A DNA stretch of 64,000 nucleotides from assembly GCA_019163175.1 (NCBI GenBank), contig JAFLKN010000052.1:1-64000 (forward strand), read 5' to 3'. Position numbers and translations under genes: made by a program. The DNA comes from Prolixibacteraceae bacterium (lineage in GTDB: Bacteria; Bacteroidota; Bacteroidia; Bacteroidales; Prolixibacteraceae). Every line of letters starts with the position of its first letter. The first letter of the stretch is position 1. The notes below the pieces were generated by a model, which saw only the letters and a list, made by a program, of their open reading frames with translations, had not been told where the DNA came from and searched no databases. Of this stretch, positions 36,557 through 43,609 are shown piece after piece.

Positions 36557-37324
36557 ATGGAGAGAATTCTAACACTTGACACATCGAATATTGACAACGA
36601 GCATATTTGCTGTGCGATTTCTGATAAAAAGTGCAAGGACAGTTACGAATTAAAAAAAGACTGGTTGAGAAAGGAATTTGACAATGGATACTTTTTTCGC
36701 AGGATTGATGCAAGGGCAAAAGTGTTTATTGAGTATGGCCCTGCTGAGAAAGGATGGATTCCGATTGAAGCCTCAAATTATTTGTTGGTAAACTGTTTTT
36801 GGGTTTCTGGACAATATAAAGGACAAGGATACGGCAAAGCATTATTAAAACTTGCCATTGACGATGCAAAGGAGCAGGGGAAAGACGGTTTGGTAACAGT
36901 AGTTGGAACCAATAAGTTTCACTTTATGAGTGATACCAAATGGCTATTGAGACAGGGTTTTGACACGTGTGAGAAACTTGCATCAGGATTTAGTTTGCTT
37001 GTAAAAAAGATAAATCCAACGGCTAACAATCCCAAATTTAAAGATTCGGTGGAAAACGGAGAATGTGAAGATAAAAATGGATTAGTGGTTTATTATTCAA
37101 ATCGTTGTCCGTTTTCTGAGTATCATGTGACAACATCGTTGAAAGAAACGGCAGAAAAAAGAAAGTTGCCATTAAAGTTAATTAAACTGGAGACAATGGA
37201 GCAAGCTCAATCAGCACCAACTCCAGCGACAATTTTTAGTCTATTCTTCAATGGGAAATTTGTAACGACCGATTTGGGTGTCTGCATGGATAGTCGATTT
37301 GATAAAGTGATAGAAAAAAAATGA
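36557..37324 (+). CDS. Cassette 5: GNAT acetyltransferase with C-terminal YoaP-like domain
   Basis: A 255-residue two-domain protein. Residues about 1-150 form a GNAT domain, with the acetyl-CoA loop in YKGQGYGKALLK (Q-x-x-G-x-G/A type, about 92-103) and WLLRQGFDTCEKL at the end. Residues about 175-255 (VVYYSNRCPFSEYHVTTSL, then APTPATIFSLFFNGKF) are a thioredoxin-like YoaP domain with Cys-Pro but only one Cys at the CxxC-like site. Substrate unknown. A 100-nt leader separates it from the preceding core, longer than in the other cassettes. Confidence 0.85.
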   Translation: MERILTLDTSNIDNEHICCAISDKKCKDSYELKKDWLRKEFDNGYFFRRIDARAKVFIEYGPAEKGWIPIEASNYLLVNCFWVSGQYKGQGYGKALLKLAIDDAKEQGKDGLVTVVGTNKFHFMSDTKWLLRQGFDTCEKLASGFSLLVKKINPTANNPKFKDSVENGECEDKNGLVVYYSNRCPFSEYHVTTSLKETAEKRKLPLKLIKLETMEQAQSAPTPATIFSLFFNGKFVTTDLGVCMDSRFDKVIEKK

Positions 37325-37331
37325 ACCACGA

Positions 37332-37482
37332 ACGCATAACTTCAGCTACACGGGCGGCAGCAGTGGTTTTCGGTGGGTATCTTTCCGCTCGGTCACGGTT
37401 AACCGGGATTGACAGGAATCGAAGATCGGCGATAGCCAAATCGGTTGCAATCTGAAGCTGCGTGTAGCTTCCTAGGTTATGT
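37332..37482 (+). repeat. attC-like site 5 (long form)
   Basis: 5' core ACGCATAAC (37332-37340), TTCAGCTACACG; 3' CGTGTAGCTTCC and core GTTATGT (37476-37482). AGCTACACG and CGTGTAGCT are perfect 9-base complements, the best L-box pair of the array. The 5' core is complementary over nine bases to the start of cassette 5, GTTATGCGT (36448-36456). Confidence 0.78.
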
Positions 37483-37507
37483 GCTATTTTAAAGGAGACA
37501 GACACAA

Positions 37508-38203
37508 ATGAGACTGACATTATTATTCATTGTACTTTTTGCATTCCAGAGTGCGTTTGGACAGTTTGGAATTATTCATGACAATGACGGTTTTGTATTC
37601 ATTCGTAAAGCGGCTATTAGCAGCAATAACATTGCTGACACGCTTTCTAATGGGCAAGTTGTCTATTGCTTATGGCAAAAAAAGGACTATTATGAAGTAG
37701 ATTACGAGGCTGACCAGAAGCTACATAGTGGATATGTGCATAAATCAAGGATACAATTTCTATCTAAATTTGACAGTTTGCAGACACTAGAACGAACAAG
37801 TAAAAGAGTAATTTTTCAAAAAGATTCGCTAAAAGTAACTTTAAACCAAATTCCTTTTTTAGTAAAAAACAATAAATTGGAATATGGAAATGGAGATCAA
37901 TCTAGCTTTGTTGACAAAATTAATGGTAAAGAATACTGGGGTTCAGACGGTGGAATACCTAAAACTCAATATGGACAAGTATCTATTCTATGGAGAGATA
38001 AGAAAATTGATCTACCAAAAGAAAGCCTAGAGGATTTATTTAATCCTAATTTGGAAGACAAATACACAATGGTGAATTTTGACAAGAAAAACAATACAGT
38101 TTACATTGTCGGCCAAAACGGTGATGCAGCTGGTGGATATGCTGTTCTCTGGATCATCGAAAATGGAAAATATAAAGGTAGATTTGTTACCCATGGATTT
38201 TAG
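37508..38203 (+). CDS. Cassette 6: secreted SH3-like hypothetical protein
   Basis: A 231-residue protein with a signal peptide (1-18, AFQSAFGQ). Residues about 20-90 resemble a bacterial SH3 domain (NDGFVFIRKAAISSNNIADTL, GYVHKSRIQFLS). The C-terminal half is an unrecognised beta-rich domain ending VLWIIENGKYKGRFVTHGF. It starts 25 nt after the preceding core. The 5' half of its own attC-like site is missing and replaced by other repeat DNA. Function unknown. Confidence 0.75.
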   Translation: MRLTLLFIVLFAFQSAFGQFGIIHDNDGFVFIRKAAISSNNIADTLSNGQVVYCLWQKKDYYEVDYEADQKLHSGYVHKSRIQFLSKFDSLQTLERTSKRVIFQKDSLKVTLNQIPFLVKNNKLEYGNGDQSSFVDKINGKEYWGSDGGIPKTQYGQVSILWRDKKIDLPKESLEDLFNPNLEDKYTMVNFDKKNNTVYIVGQNGDAAGGYAVLWIIENGKYKGRFVTHGF

Positions 38204-38724
38204 AAAACCGCTCTGATCCTCCGGATTTGTAAAAGCTCGTAACCGCTAGTTCTTATTTTCAATCAGCACTTTTTAGTATTGGATTTGTAAACCGTTAAAG
38301 CTGCAAATGGGGCTCTATGCGCTACGTACCGACCCGAATGTGTGAATGATATAACTTATTTGCAGAATAGCATAACAGCTCTGTGAACCCAGCCGCTTAC
38401 CTTTAATCATACCAAAGAATTTAAGACTTTTCGTTGGCCTGTATGTTTGGCAAACCGTCCGGTTAATCCGGTTGACCTCCCTGTAAAACAATTTGCACAT
38501 CCTGTTTATTTTTTCGTTGCCCTGTAAACCGGGAAGACCGTCCTGTTAAAAAATCGGTGCGTACTGTTGGATTTTGACCCCATCCTGTGCAACAGGACGA
38601 CACAAATAAACTACAGGGCGATGAAAAACAATAACAGGGCAGTTGGAAAATTAACAGGATGAAGAAAAATCCCCGCTGGTGCTGATTTGTAATCAGCACT
38701 TCTTTGCAAAAGATTTGCACTCCG
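38204..38724. repeat. Non-coding REP/MITE-like insert replacing the 5' half of attC-like site 6
   Basis: About 510 nt without a credible gene. Two imperfect direct repeats of about 55 nt (38240-38294 and 38670-38724) share CCGCT, ATTT, AATCAGCACTT and GATTTG in order; the right copy holds a perfect hairpin GCTGATT-TGT-AATCAGC (38681-38697). Between them are CCTGT boxes (about 38478, 38509, 38520, 38540) and ACAGG boxes (about 38593-38660) forming a long imperfect inverted repeat; CATCCTGTTTATT near 38507 faces TTAACAGGATG at 38651. It looks like a small inserted repeat element. Confidence 0.55.
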
Positions 38725-38818
38725 CCCGGTCCCGGTTAACCGGGATTGAAAGGAATTGAAGATCGGCGATAGCCAAATCGCCCGCAATTTGAAGCTGGGA
38801 GTAGCTTCCTTGTTAGTG
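38720..38818 (+). repeat. attC-like site 6, 3' half only
   Basis: Homology to the long-form copies begins at about CCGCCCGGTCCCGG and runs to GGGAGTAGCTTCC and core GTTAGTG (38812-38818). CCGGTTAACCGG and GGCGAT/ATCGCC hairpins are present. The 5' half with the CATAAC core is absent. Confidence 0.65.
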
Positions 38819-38841
38819 CGCCAATGGTAATTGCGAATTGC

Positions 38842-38950
38842 GTAAAGAAAAGCTTCTAATCTTTACAAACGAAAAATCAAATGTAAAGAAAATTGAATTT
38901 TATTTACACAATAGCTTATGTTTGTAAAGAAAAAACGAAAACCTTTACAA
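38842..38950. promoter_or_regulatory. Six TTTACAA-type boxes upstream of fic
   Basis: GTAAAG (38842), CTTTACAAAC (38861), TGTAAAG (38882), TTTACAC (38903), TTTGTAAAG (38921) and CTTTACAA (38943) start 19, 21, 21, 18 and 22 nt apart, i.e. about two helical turns, in both orientations (four of five adjacent pairs opposed). The last box ends 1 nt before the fic ATG. An operator for cooperative binding, possibly by the HTH of the Fic protein itself, is inferred. Confidence 0.6.
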
Positions 38951-38951
38951 T

Positions 38952-40040
38952 ATGAGCCAACTGGAAAATTGGAGATTAGAGGAACTACCATTGCCCATCG
39001 ACCTTGAAACAAAAGCAGTGCTTAAAAGCTTACCTTCAGCTCATGCAGCATTGGCTGAATTAAAAGGGATTGCATCCTCAATTCCTAATCAAATCATTTT
39101 GATCAACACTTTAGGACTTCAGGAAGCTAAAGACAGCTCTGCGATTGAGAATATTATTACGACACATGATGATCTATTTAAGTCAGAACTAAATCTTGAC
39201 TCATTCAAATCACTCGAAGCGAAAGAGGTTCAAAACTACATTTCAGCTTTGAAAAAAGGATTTGAACTAATTCAGAGTAAAGGATTTATTACCAATAGTG
39301 TAATCCTTGAGATTCAAAAAGAATTAGAAGGCAATAATGCAGGGTTCAGAAAATTACCCGGAACTTCACTAAAGAATTCGTCAACTGGAGAAACAATTTA
39401 TACTCCTCCCCAAGACTTTAGCGAGATTAATCGATTAATGTCAAATCTAGAGAAGTTCATGAATGATCCATCAATATGTGACTATGATCCAATTGTTAAA
39501 ATGGCCATTATTCATTACCAATTTGAAAGCATTCATCCATTTTATGAAGGAAACGGTCGTACCGGAAGAATAATAAACATTCTTTATTTAATTTTAGAAA
39601 AACTTCAAAGTCTGCCAATCTTGTATCTAAGTAACTACATTATAGAAAACAAATCTGATTATTACAGACTTTTACAACACCTTAGAGACGATGAGAATTG
39701 GGAAGAATGGTTATTATTTATGATTCATGGTATCGAAAAGACCTCAAGAGAAACGATTGATTTGATAATTCAAATCAAAGAGTTAATGATGAATTACAAA
39801 CACAAATTGAGAGATAATTATAAATTTTACAGCCAGGATTTGTTGAATAATTTATTTAAGCATCCTTATACAAAAATTGAATTTATCGTGAACGATTTAA
39901 AGGTTTCAAGGATAACTGCTGCAAACTATTTGAATAAACTTGCAGAAGATGGACTGCTTAAGAAAGAGCGAATTGGCACAGGAAATTACTATGTGAATGA
40001 ACCATTATTTAACCTATTGTCAGCACGATCAAACCACTAG
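38952..40040 (+). CDS. Cassette 7: Fic-family protein, class II, with C-terminal winged helix
   Basis: A 362-residue Fic protein. The inhibitory helix motif S62/S63-A-I-E66-N67 (S-x-x-x-E-N form) is N-terminal; the active loop HPFYEGNGRTGR is residues 195-206 with catalytic His195. The last 80 residues form a winged helix (KIEFIVNDLKVSRITAANYLNKL). The reaction expected is AMP transfer to a target protein, held off by the inhibitory Glu66. The C-terminal HTH suggests autoregulation at the boxes just upstream. It has its own regulatory region, unlike typical promoterless cassettes. The stop codon abuts a half attC-like site. Confidence 0.92.
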   Translation: MSQLENWRLEELPLPIDLETKAVLKSLPSAHAALAELKGIASSIPNQIILINTLGLQEAKDSSAIENIITTHDDLFKSELNLDSFKSLEAKEVQNYISALKKGFELIQSKGFITNSVILEIQKELEGNNAGFRKLPGTSLKNSSTGETIYTPPQDFSEINRLMSNLEKFMNDPSICDYDPIVKMAIIHYQFESIHPFYEGNGRTGRIINILYLILEKLQSLPILYLSNYIIENKSDYYRLLQHLRDDENWEEWLLFMIHGIEKTSRETIDLIIQIKELMMNYKHKLRDNYKFYSQDLLNNLFKHPYTKIEFIVNDLKVSRITAANYLNKLAEDGLLKKERIGTGNYYVNEPLFNLLSARSNH

Positions 40041-40085
40041 GCCATAAGTTCAGCTACCCGCACAACACCGTGGTTTTCGGTGGAT
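40040..40085 (+). repeat. Terminal attC-like half site (5' half only)
   Basis: GGCCATAAG, TTCAGCTACCCGCA and GTGGTTTTCGGTGG match the 5' half of the repeats, then similarity stops. One base of the core is changed (AAC to AAG). It resembles site 1 (shared CTAGGCCATAA) and would pair with the start of cassette 1, not with that of the fic cassette. This marks the right end of the array. Confidence 0.65.
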
Positions 40086-40199
40086 TAAGTTGTCCGGAAA
40101 TAAATAACTTTTAAAACGCAATTGTATTCTGATTGGCATAATAATTGACTGTTTAGCACGTTTTAAAAACCATCAGCTAACCTTATCCTAAGCCAGTCA

Positions 40200-42575
40200 A
40201 TGAACCTTACCCAACACAAATGTATCCTTGTACTTCTGGGGATACTCTTTTCCACATCACTTTTCGCTCAGAAACTATCTGTTTATGGCTCTGTAAAAGA
40301 TGCATTAACAGGCGAAAACCTGATTGGGGCAGTCGTCGTCGTCAAAGAAACCAATCAGGTGGTTGTTGCCAATAGTTATGGGTTCTATTCCATTTCACCC
40401 AATTCAGGAAAGTGCACCATCGTTTGCAGTTATCTGGGTTATTCCATATTTACAAAACCTATCGAGATTGAGAAAAGCATCCGATTAGACATCGAACTTT
40501 CGCCCCAGGTTAAATCGCTGGATGAAGTCACTGTTCAGGGTAACAAATCGGCACTTAATTCAACTTCCGTAAGTAAAAATGTAATCGGGATAAAACAGAT
40601 TAAGTCAATTCCGTCGATGACCGGCGAACCCGATGTGCTGAAAAGCCTTCAATTGCTGCCTGGCGTGCAAACTGCCGGCGAAGGCTCTACGAATCTCAGT
40701 GTGCGTGGGGGTTCATTCGATCAGAATTTAATTGTTCTCGACGAAGCGCCGGTTTACAATCCATCGCATGCCCTGGGCTTCTTTTCCACGTTTAACACCG
40801 ATGCCCTGAATAATGTGTCGTTTTACAAAGGCGCATTTCCGGCGCAATATGGCGGCCGATTATCCTCGATTGTTGACATTACCATGCGCGAAGGCAATTA
40901 CAAAAAATACGCAGCCAATGTGGGCATAGGTTTACTGGCCAGCAAAGTGACACTTGAAGGTCCGATTGTAAAAGACAAAGCCTCGTTCATCATTTCCGGA
41001 CGATACAGTTATGCCGGACAAACGTTGAATCTGGCAGGATTATTCGGACAGGAAGTGCTGCAAATTTGGGAATTGCGCAATTTTAACGATCAAAACAAAA
41101 TCAACTTTTACGATCTGAATGCCAAAGTCAATTATCGGATCAACGACAAGAACCACATTTATTTTTCGACCTACACCGGTGGCGACCGCTTTTACAGCTA
41201 CTCGCTCAACAATAACAATTCGCTGGAATGGGGAAATACCACCTCTACCCTACGCTGGAATCACATTTTCAACAGCCGCTTGTTTTCCAATTTTACCAGT
41301 TATTACAGCAACTACAACTATTCGTATTTTATAGCCGACGATCTGAAAAACTTCGATTGGAAATCGAACATTCAGGAGGCCGGATTGAAAGCTGATTTCA
41401 GCGCTTACCTCAACACATCGAACCACCTGAAATTTGGAGCCTCATCCGTTTATCATTATTTCGCCCCGGGAACGATTTTGCCCAGATCGGCCAGTTCAAG
41501 TATCAAAACATTTGGTTTAAGTAAGAAAAATGCGATTGAAGTTTCGGCTTACATCAGCAACGAACAGAAAATATCGGATAGGCTCAGTCTGGATTATGGT
41601 TTGCGTTATGCCGGGTTCATCAACATAGGTACTGACACCGTTTTTCAGTACAATGAAGAAAAAACGCAGGTTACGGGTTTTAAAGCCTACGGCAGCGGAG
41701 AGTTAGTCAATTACTATCAAAGTTTTGAACCACGCATTTCGGCGCGCTACCTGTTGGGCAGGCGAAATTCGATCAAACTGGCTTACGGACGAACCACTCA
41801 ATTTTTGCATTTGCTGAGCAATTCGTCTTTGGGATTACCCACCGATGTGTGGATGCCACCCGATAAAGACATCCGACCACAATCTTCCGACCAATTTGTA
41901 TTGGGTTATTATCAAACTTTCAGCGACAACAAATACGAATTTACGTCTGAAATTTATTACAAGACCTTACGGAATATCATTGATTTTAAAGACAATGCCA
42001 ACCTGTTTCTGAATAAACACATCGACACCCAAATTTTAAGCGGCGATGGTTTTGCCTACGGAAACGAATACATGCTCGAAAAGAAAACCGGCGATTTAAC
42101 CGGCTGGATTGCCTATACTTTTTCGCAAACTCAATACCAGATTGACGGCGTTAACAACAACAACTATTTTTCGCCACGCTGGGATATCCGGCACAACCTT
42201 TCCATTACCGGCAACTATCAACTGAATAAAAGATGGAGCGTTTCGAGTACTTTTAAGTTTACTTCCGGCGGTTTTGTTACTGTTCCTGAAGGATCGTTTA
42301 TTTACAACGGCTCTGCATTTAATTACTATTCAGAACGGAACGGATATCAGATTGAGCCGTATCACCGGTTGGATGTTTCGTTTACCTACAAATCACGAAA
42401 AAACGATAAGCGAAATTGGAAATCGGAATGGGTGTATGGTATTTACAACATTTATGGAAGAGAGAACATCTATACTCTTTTTGCCCAACCGGAAAGGAAT
42501 CTTGTGTCAACTCAATTCTCAAAAATGTACCTGTTCGGAATCGTTCCTTCAGTAACTTATAACCTGAAATTTTAA
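40200..42575 (+). CDS. TonB-dependent receptor with N-terminal carboxypeptidase-like domain
   Basis: A 791-residue outer-membrane receptor. Residues 1-23 are a signal peptide (LFSTSLFAQ); 24-105 a CarboxypepD_reg-like domain (VYGSVKDALTGENLIGAVVVV); 125-235 the plug (MTGEPDVLKSLQLLPGVQTAGEG, NLSVRGGSFDQNLIVLDEAPVYNP); the rest a 22-strand barrel ending with the typical C-terminal aromatic strand (GIVPSVTYNLKF). It is shorter than SusC proteins. The DUF4249 lipoprotein gene follows after 3 nt, a recurrent pair in Bacteroidota of unknown substrate. Confidence 0.93.
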   Translation: MNLTQHKCILVLLGILFSTSLFAQKLSVYGSVKDALTGENLIGAVVVVKETNQVVVANSYGFYSISPNSGKCTIVCSYLGYSIFTKPIEIEKSIRLDIELSPQVKSLDEVTVQGNKSALNSTSVSKNVIGIKQIKSIPSMTGEPDVLKSLQLLPGVQTAGEGSTNLSVRGGSFDQNLIVLDEAPVYNPSHALGFFSTFNTDALNNVSFYKGAFPAQYGGRLSSIVDITMREGNYKKYAANVGIGLLASKVTLEGPIVKDKASFIISGRYSYAGQTLNLAGLFGQEVLQIWELRNFNDQNKINFYDLNAKVNYRINDKNHIYFSTYTGGDRFYSYSLNNNNSLEWGNTTSTLRWNHIFNSRLFSNFTSYYSNYNYSYFIADDLKNFDWKSNIQEAGLKADFSAYLNTSNHLKFGASSVYHYFAPGTILPRSASSSIKTFGLSKKNAIEVSAYISNEQKISDRLSLDYGLRYAGFINIGTDTVFQYNEEKTQVTGFKAYGSGELVNYYQSFEPRISARYLLGRRNSIKLAYGRTTQFLHLLSNSSLGLPTDVWMPPDKDIRPQSSDQFVLGYYQTFSDNKYEFTSEIYYKTLRNIIDFKDNANLFLNKHIDTQILSGDGFAYGNEYMLEKKTGDLTGWIAYTFSQTQYQIDGVNNNNYFSPRWDIRHNLSITGNYQLNKRWSVSSTFKFTSGGFVTVPEGSFIYNGSAFNYYSERNGYQIEPYHRLDVSFTYKSRKNDKRNWKSEWVYGIYNIYGRENIYTLFAQPERNLVSTQFSKMYLFGIVPSVTYNLKF

Positions 42576-42578
42576 GCC

Positions 42579-43547
42579 ATGCGAAATCTATTCCTAGTCT
42601 TTATTTTAGCAATTGCTGCCTATTCATGCACAAAAGATTACGATTTGCAACTGAAATCAGATAATGCCAGACTTGTAGTTGAAGGAACAATTAGCGACCA
42701 GAAAGGTCCTTACCTGATACGCTTAACTAAAAGCCGGTTTAAACTGCATTTTGAGCAAAGGGCAAACGCAAGTGATACTTCATACAGTTACACTACTCCG
42801 TACGATGGTGTTGAAGCGGTACAAGATGCAGAGGTGTACATAACAGATAAGAATACATCCGTTACCGACACATTGGAGAAATGCCCAACCGGGAAATGGG
42901 TTCACTACAAGGATCCAAATTCAGATTTTGTGAAATCCTATTTCTATGTTTCCGATACCAGCATTATAATGGGATATTACAAAACTACCACGCTAAAAGG
43001 GATTCCGGGTCACACCTATGCTTTAACTATTAAATGGCAGAATCAGGAATATCATGCCGAAAGTTATATGCCGCCAGTTCCGGCACTCGATTCGGTTCAG
43101 TTTAAATTTACACAGGGAGAAATTGGCAAATCCAATTACAATATTCCGCTGATTTATTTTAAGGAACCACAAAATGAACGTAACTACTATTTGTTTAAAA
43201 CGCAGGCTGTTTACGGATGGCCCTATTCCATACTAAGCGATGAATACCTGAAAAGCTATGTAAACGGATTGGATGTTTGTAAAGGTGTTACACCCGATTA
43301 TTGGGTGACAAATTATCCCTACGATTTCATAGGTTCTTACTTTATTGAAATGCATTCCATTACCAAAGAGGGCTACGAATATTACAAGGCTCTCATTCAA
43401 CAATTCAAAACCGACGGAGGAGGCTATTCGCCAAGTCCAGCTTCGCCACCAACGAATCTGGATAATGGCGCTTTAGGTTTCTTTCGGGCTTCGGCTGTAA
43501 ACAGGGTTGACTTTAAAACAAATGAAAATCACGAATGGGTATGGTGA
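42579..43547 (+). CDS. DUF4249 family lipoprotein
   Basis: A 322-residue lipoprotein: signal peptide LFLVFILAIAAYSC with lipobox A-Y-S-C (Cys17), then a beta-rich region (VVEGTISDQKGPYLIRLTKS near 34-53) and a C-terminal part with an Ala/Pro-rich PSPASPPTNLDNGALGFF. The family normally accompanies a TonB-dependent receptor and is thought to be its surface partner, analogous to SusD. Gap to the receptor gene is 3 nt. Ligand unknown. Confidence 0.9.
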   Translation: MRNLFLVFILAIAAYSCTKDYDLQLKSDNARLVVEGTISDQKGPYLIRLTKSRFKLHFEQRANASDTSYSYTTPYDGVEAVQDAEVYITDKNTSVTDTLEKCPTGKWVHYKDPNSDFVKSYFYVSDTSIIMGYYKTTTLKGIPGHTYALTIKWQNQEYHAESYMPPVPALDSVQFKFTQGEIGKSNYNIPLIYFKEPQNERNYYLFKTQAVYGWPYSILSDEYLKSYVNGLDVCKGVTPDYWVTNYPYDFIGSYFIEMHSITKEGYEYYKALIQQFKTDGGGYSPSPASPPTNLDNGALGFFRASAVNRVDFKTNENHEWVW

Positions 43548-43551
43548 TAAG

Positions 43552-43592
43552 CAAACACCCGCAATTAACGAACTGTTGATTGCGGGTGTTTG
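43552..43592. terminator. Bidirectional intrinsic terminator
   Basis: CAAACACCCGCAAT (43552-43565) and ATTGCGGGTGTTTG (43579-43592) form a perfect 14-bp stem with a 13-nt loop, between convergent DUF4249 and cstA genes; GGTTTTTG follows. Confidence 0.9.
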
Positions 43593-43609
43593 GTTTTTGA
43601 AGTAACGAA

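Larger units (their letters stand above)
33711..40085 (+). mobile_element. Integron-like gene cassette array without integrase (CALIN-like)
   Basis: Seven plus-strand genes, all but one followed directly by a full or half copy of one repeat family (34265, 34955, 35637, 36342, 37332, 38720, 40040). Each intact copy begins with a ...CATAAC-type core, then CAGCTACCCG-like sequence, and ends with GTAGCTTCC-like sequence and GTTA. The first nine bases of cassettes 1, 4 and 5 are exactly complementary to the 5' core of their own repeat. Genes end within 0-18 nt of, or inside, the repeat. The cassette genes are visibly richer in A/T than GH78 and the TonB receptor on either side. Integrase and attI are not in this window. 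Confidence 0.75.

Noticed and set aside
38463-38720. Minus-strand open frame in the insert after cassette 6
   Set aside because: It is built from the inverted and direct repeats of the insert, and its translation has no recognisable domain.
33711-40085. The spaced repeats as a CRISPR array
   Set aside because: Repeats are 113-156 nt, variable, and separated by whole genes, not by short uniform spacers; no cas genes are present.
40109-40168. Inverted repeat TTTTAAAACG / CGTTTTAAAA before the TonB receptor as an array end or operator
   Set aside because: A/T-rich arms 40 nt apart without other support; could easily arise by chance.
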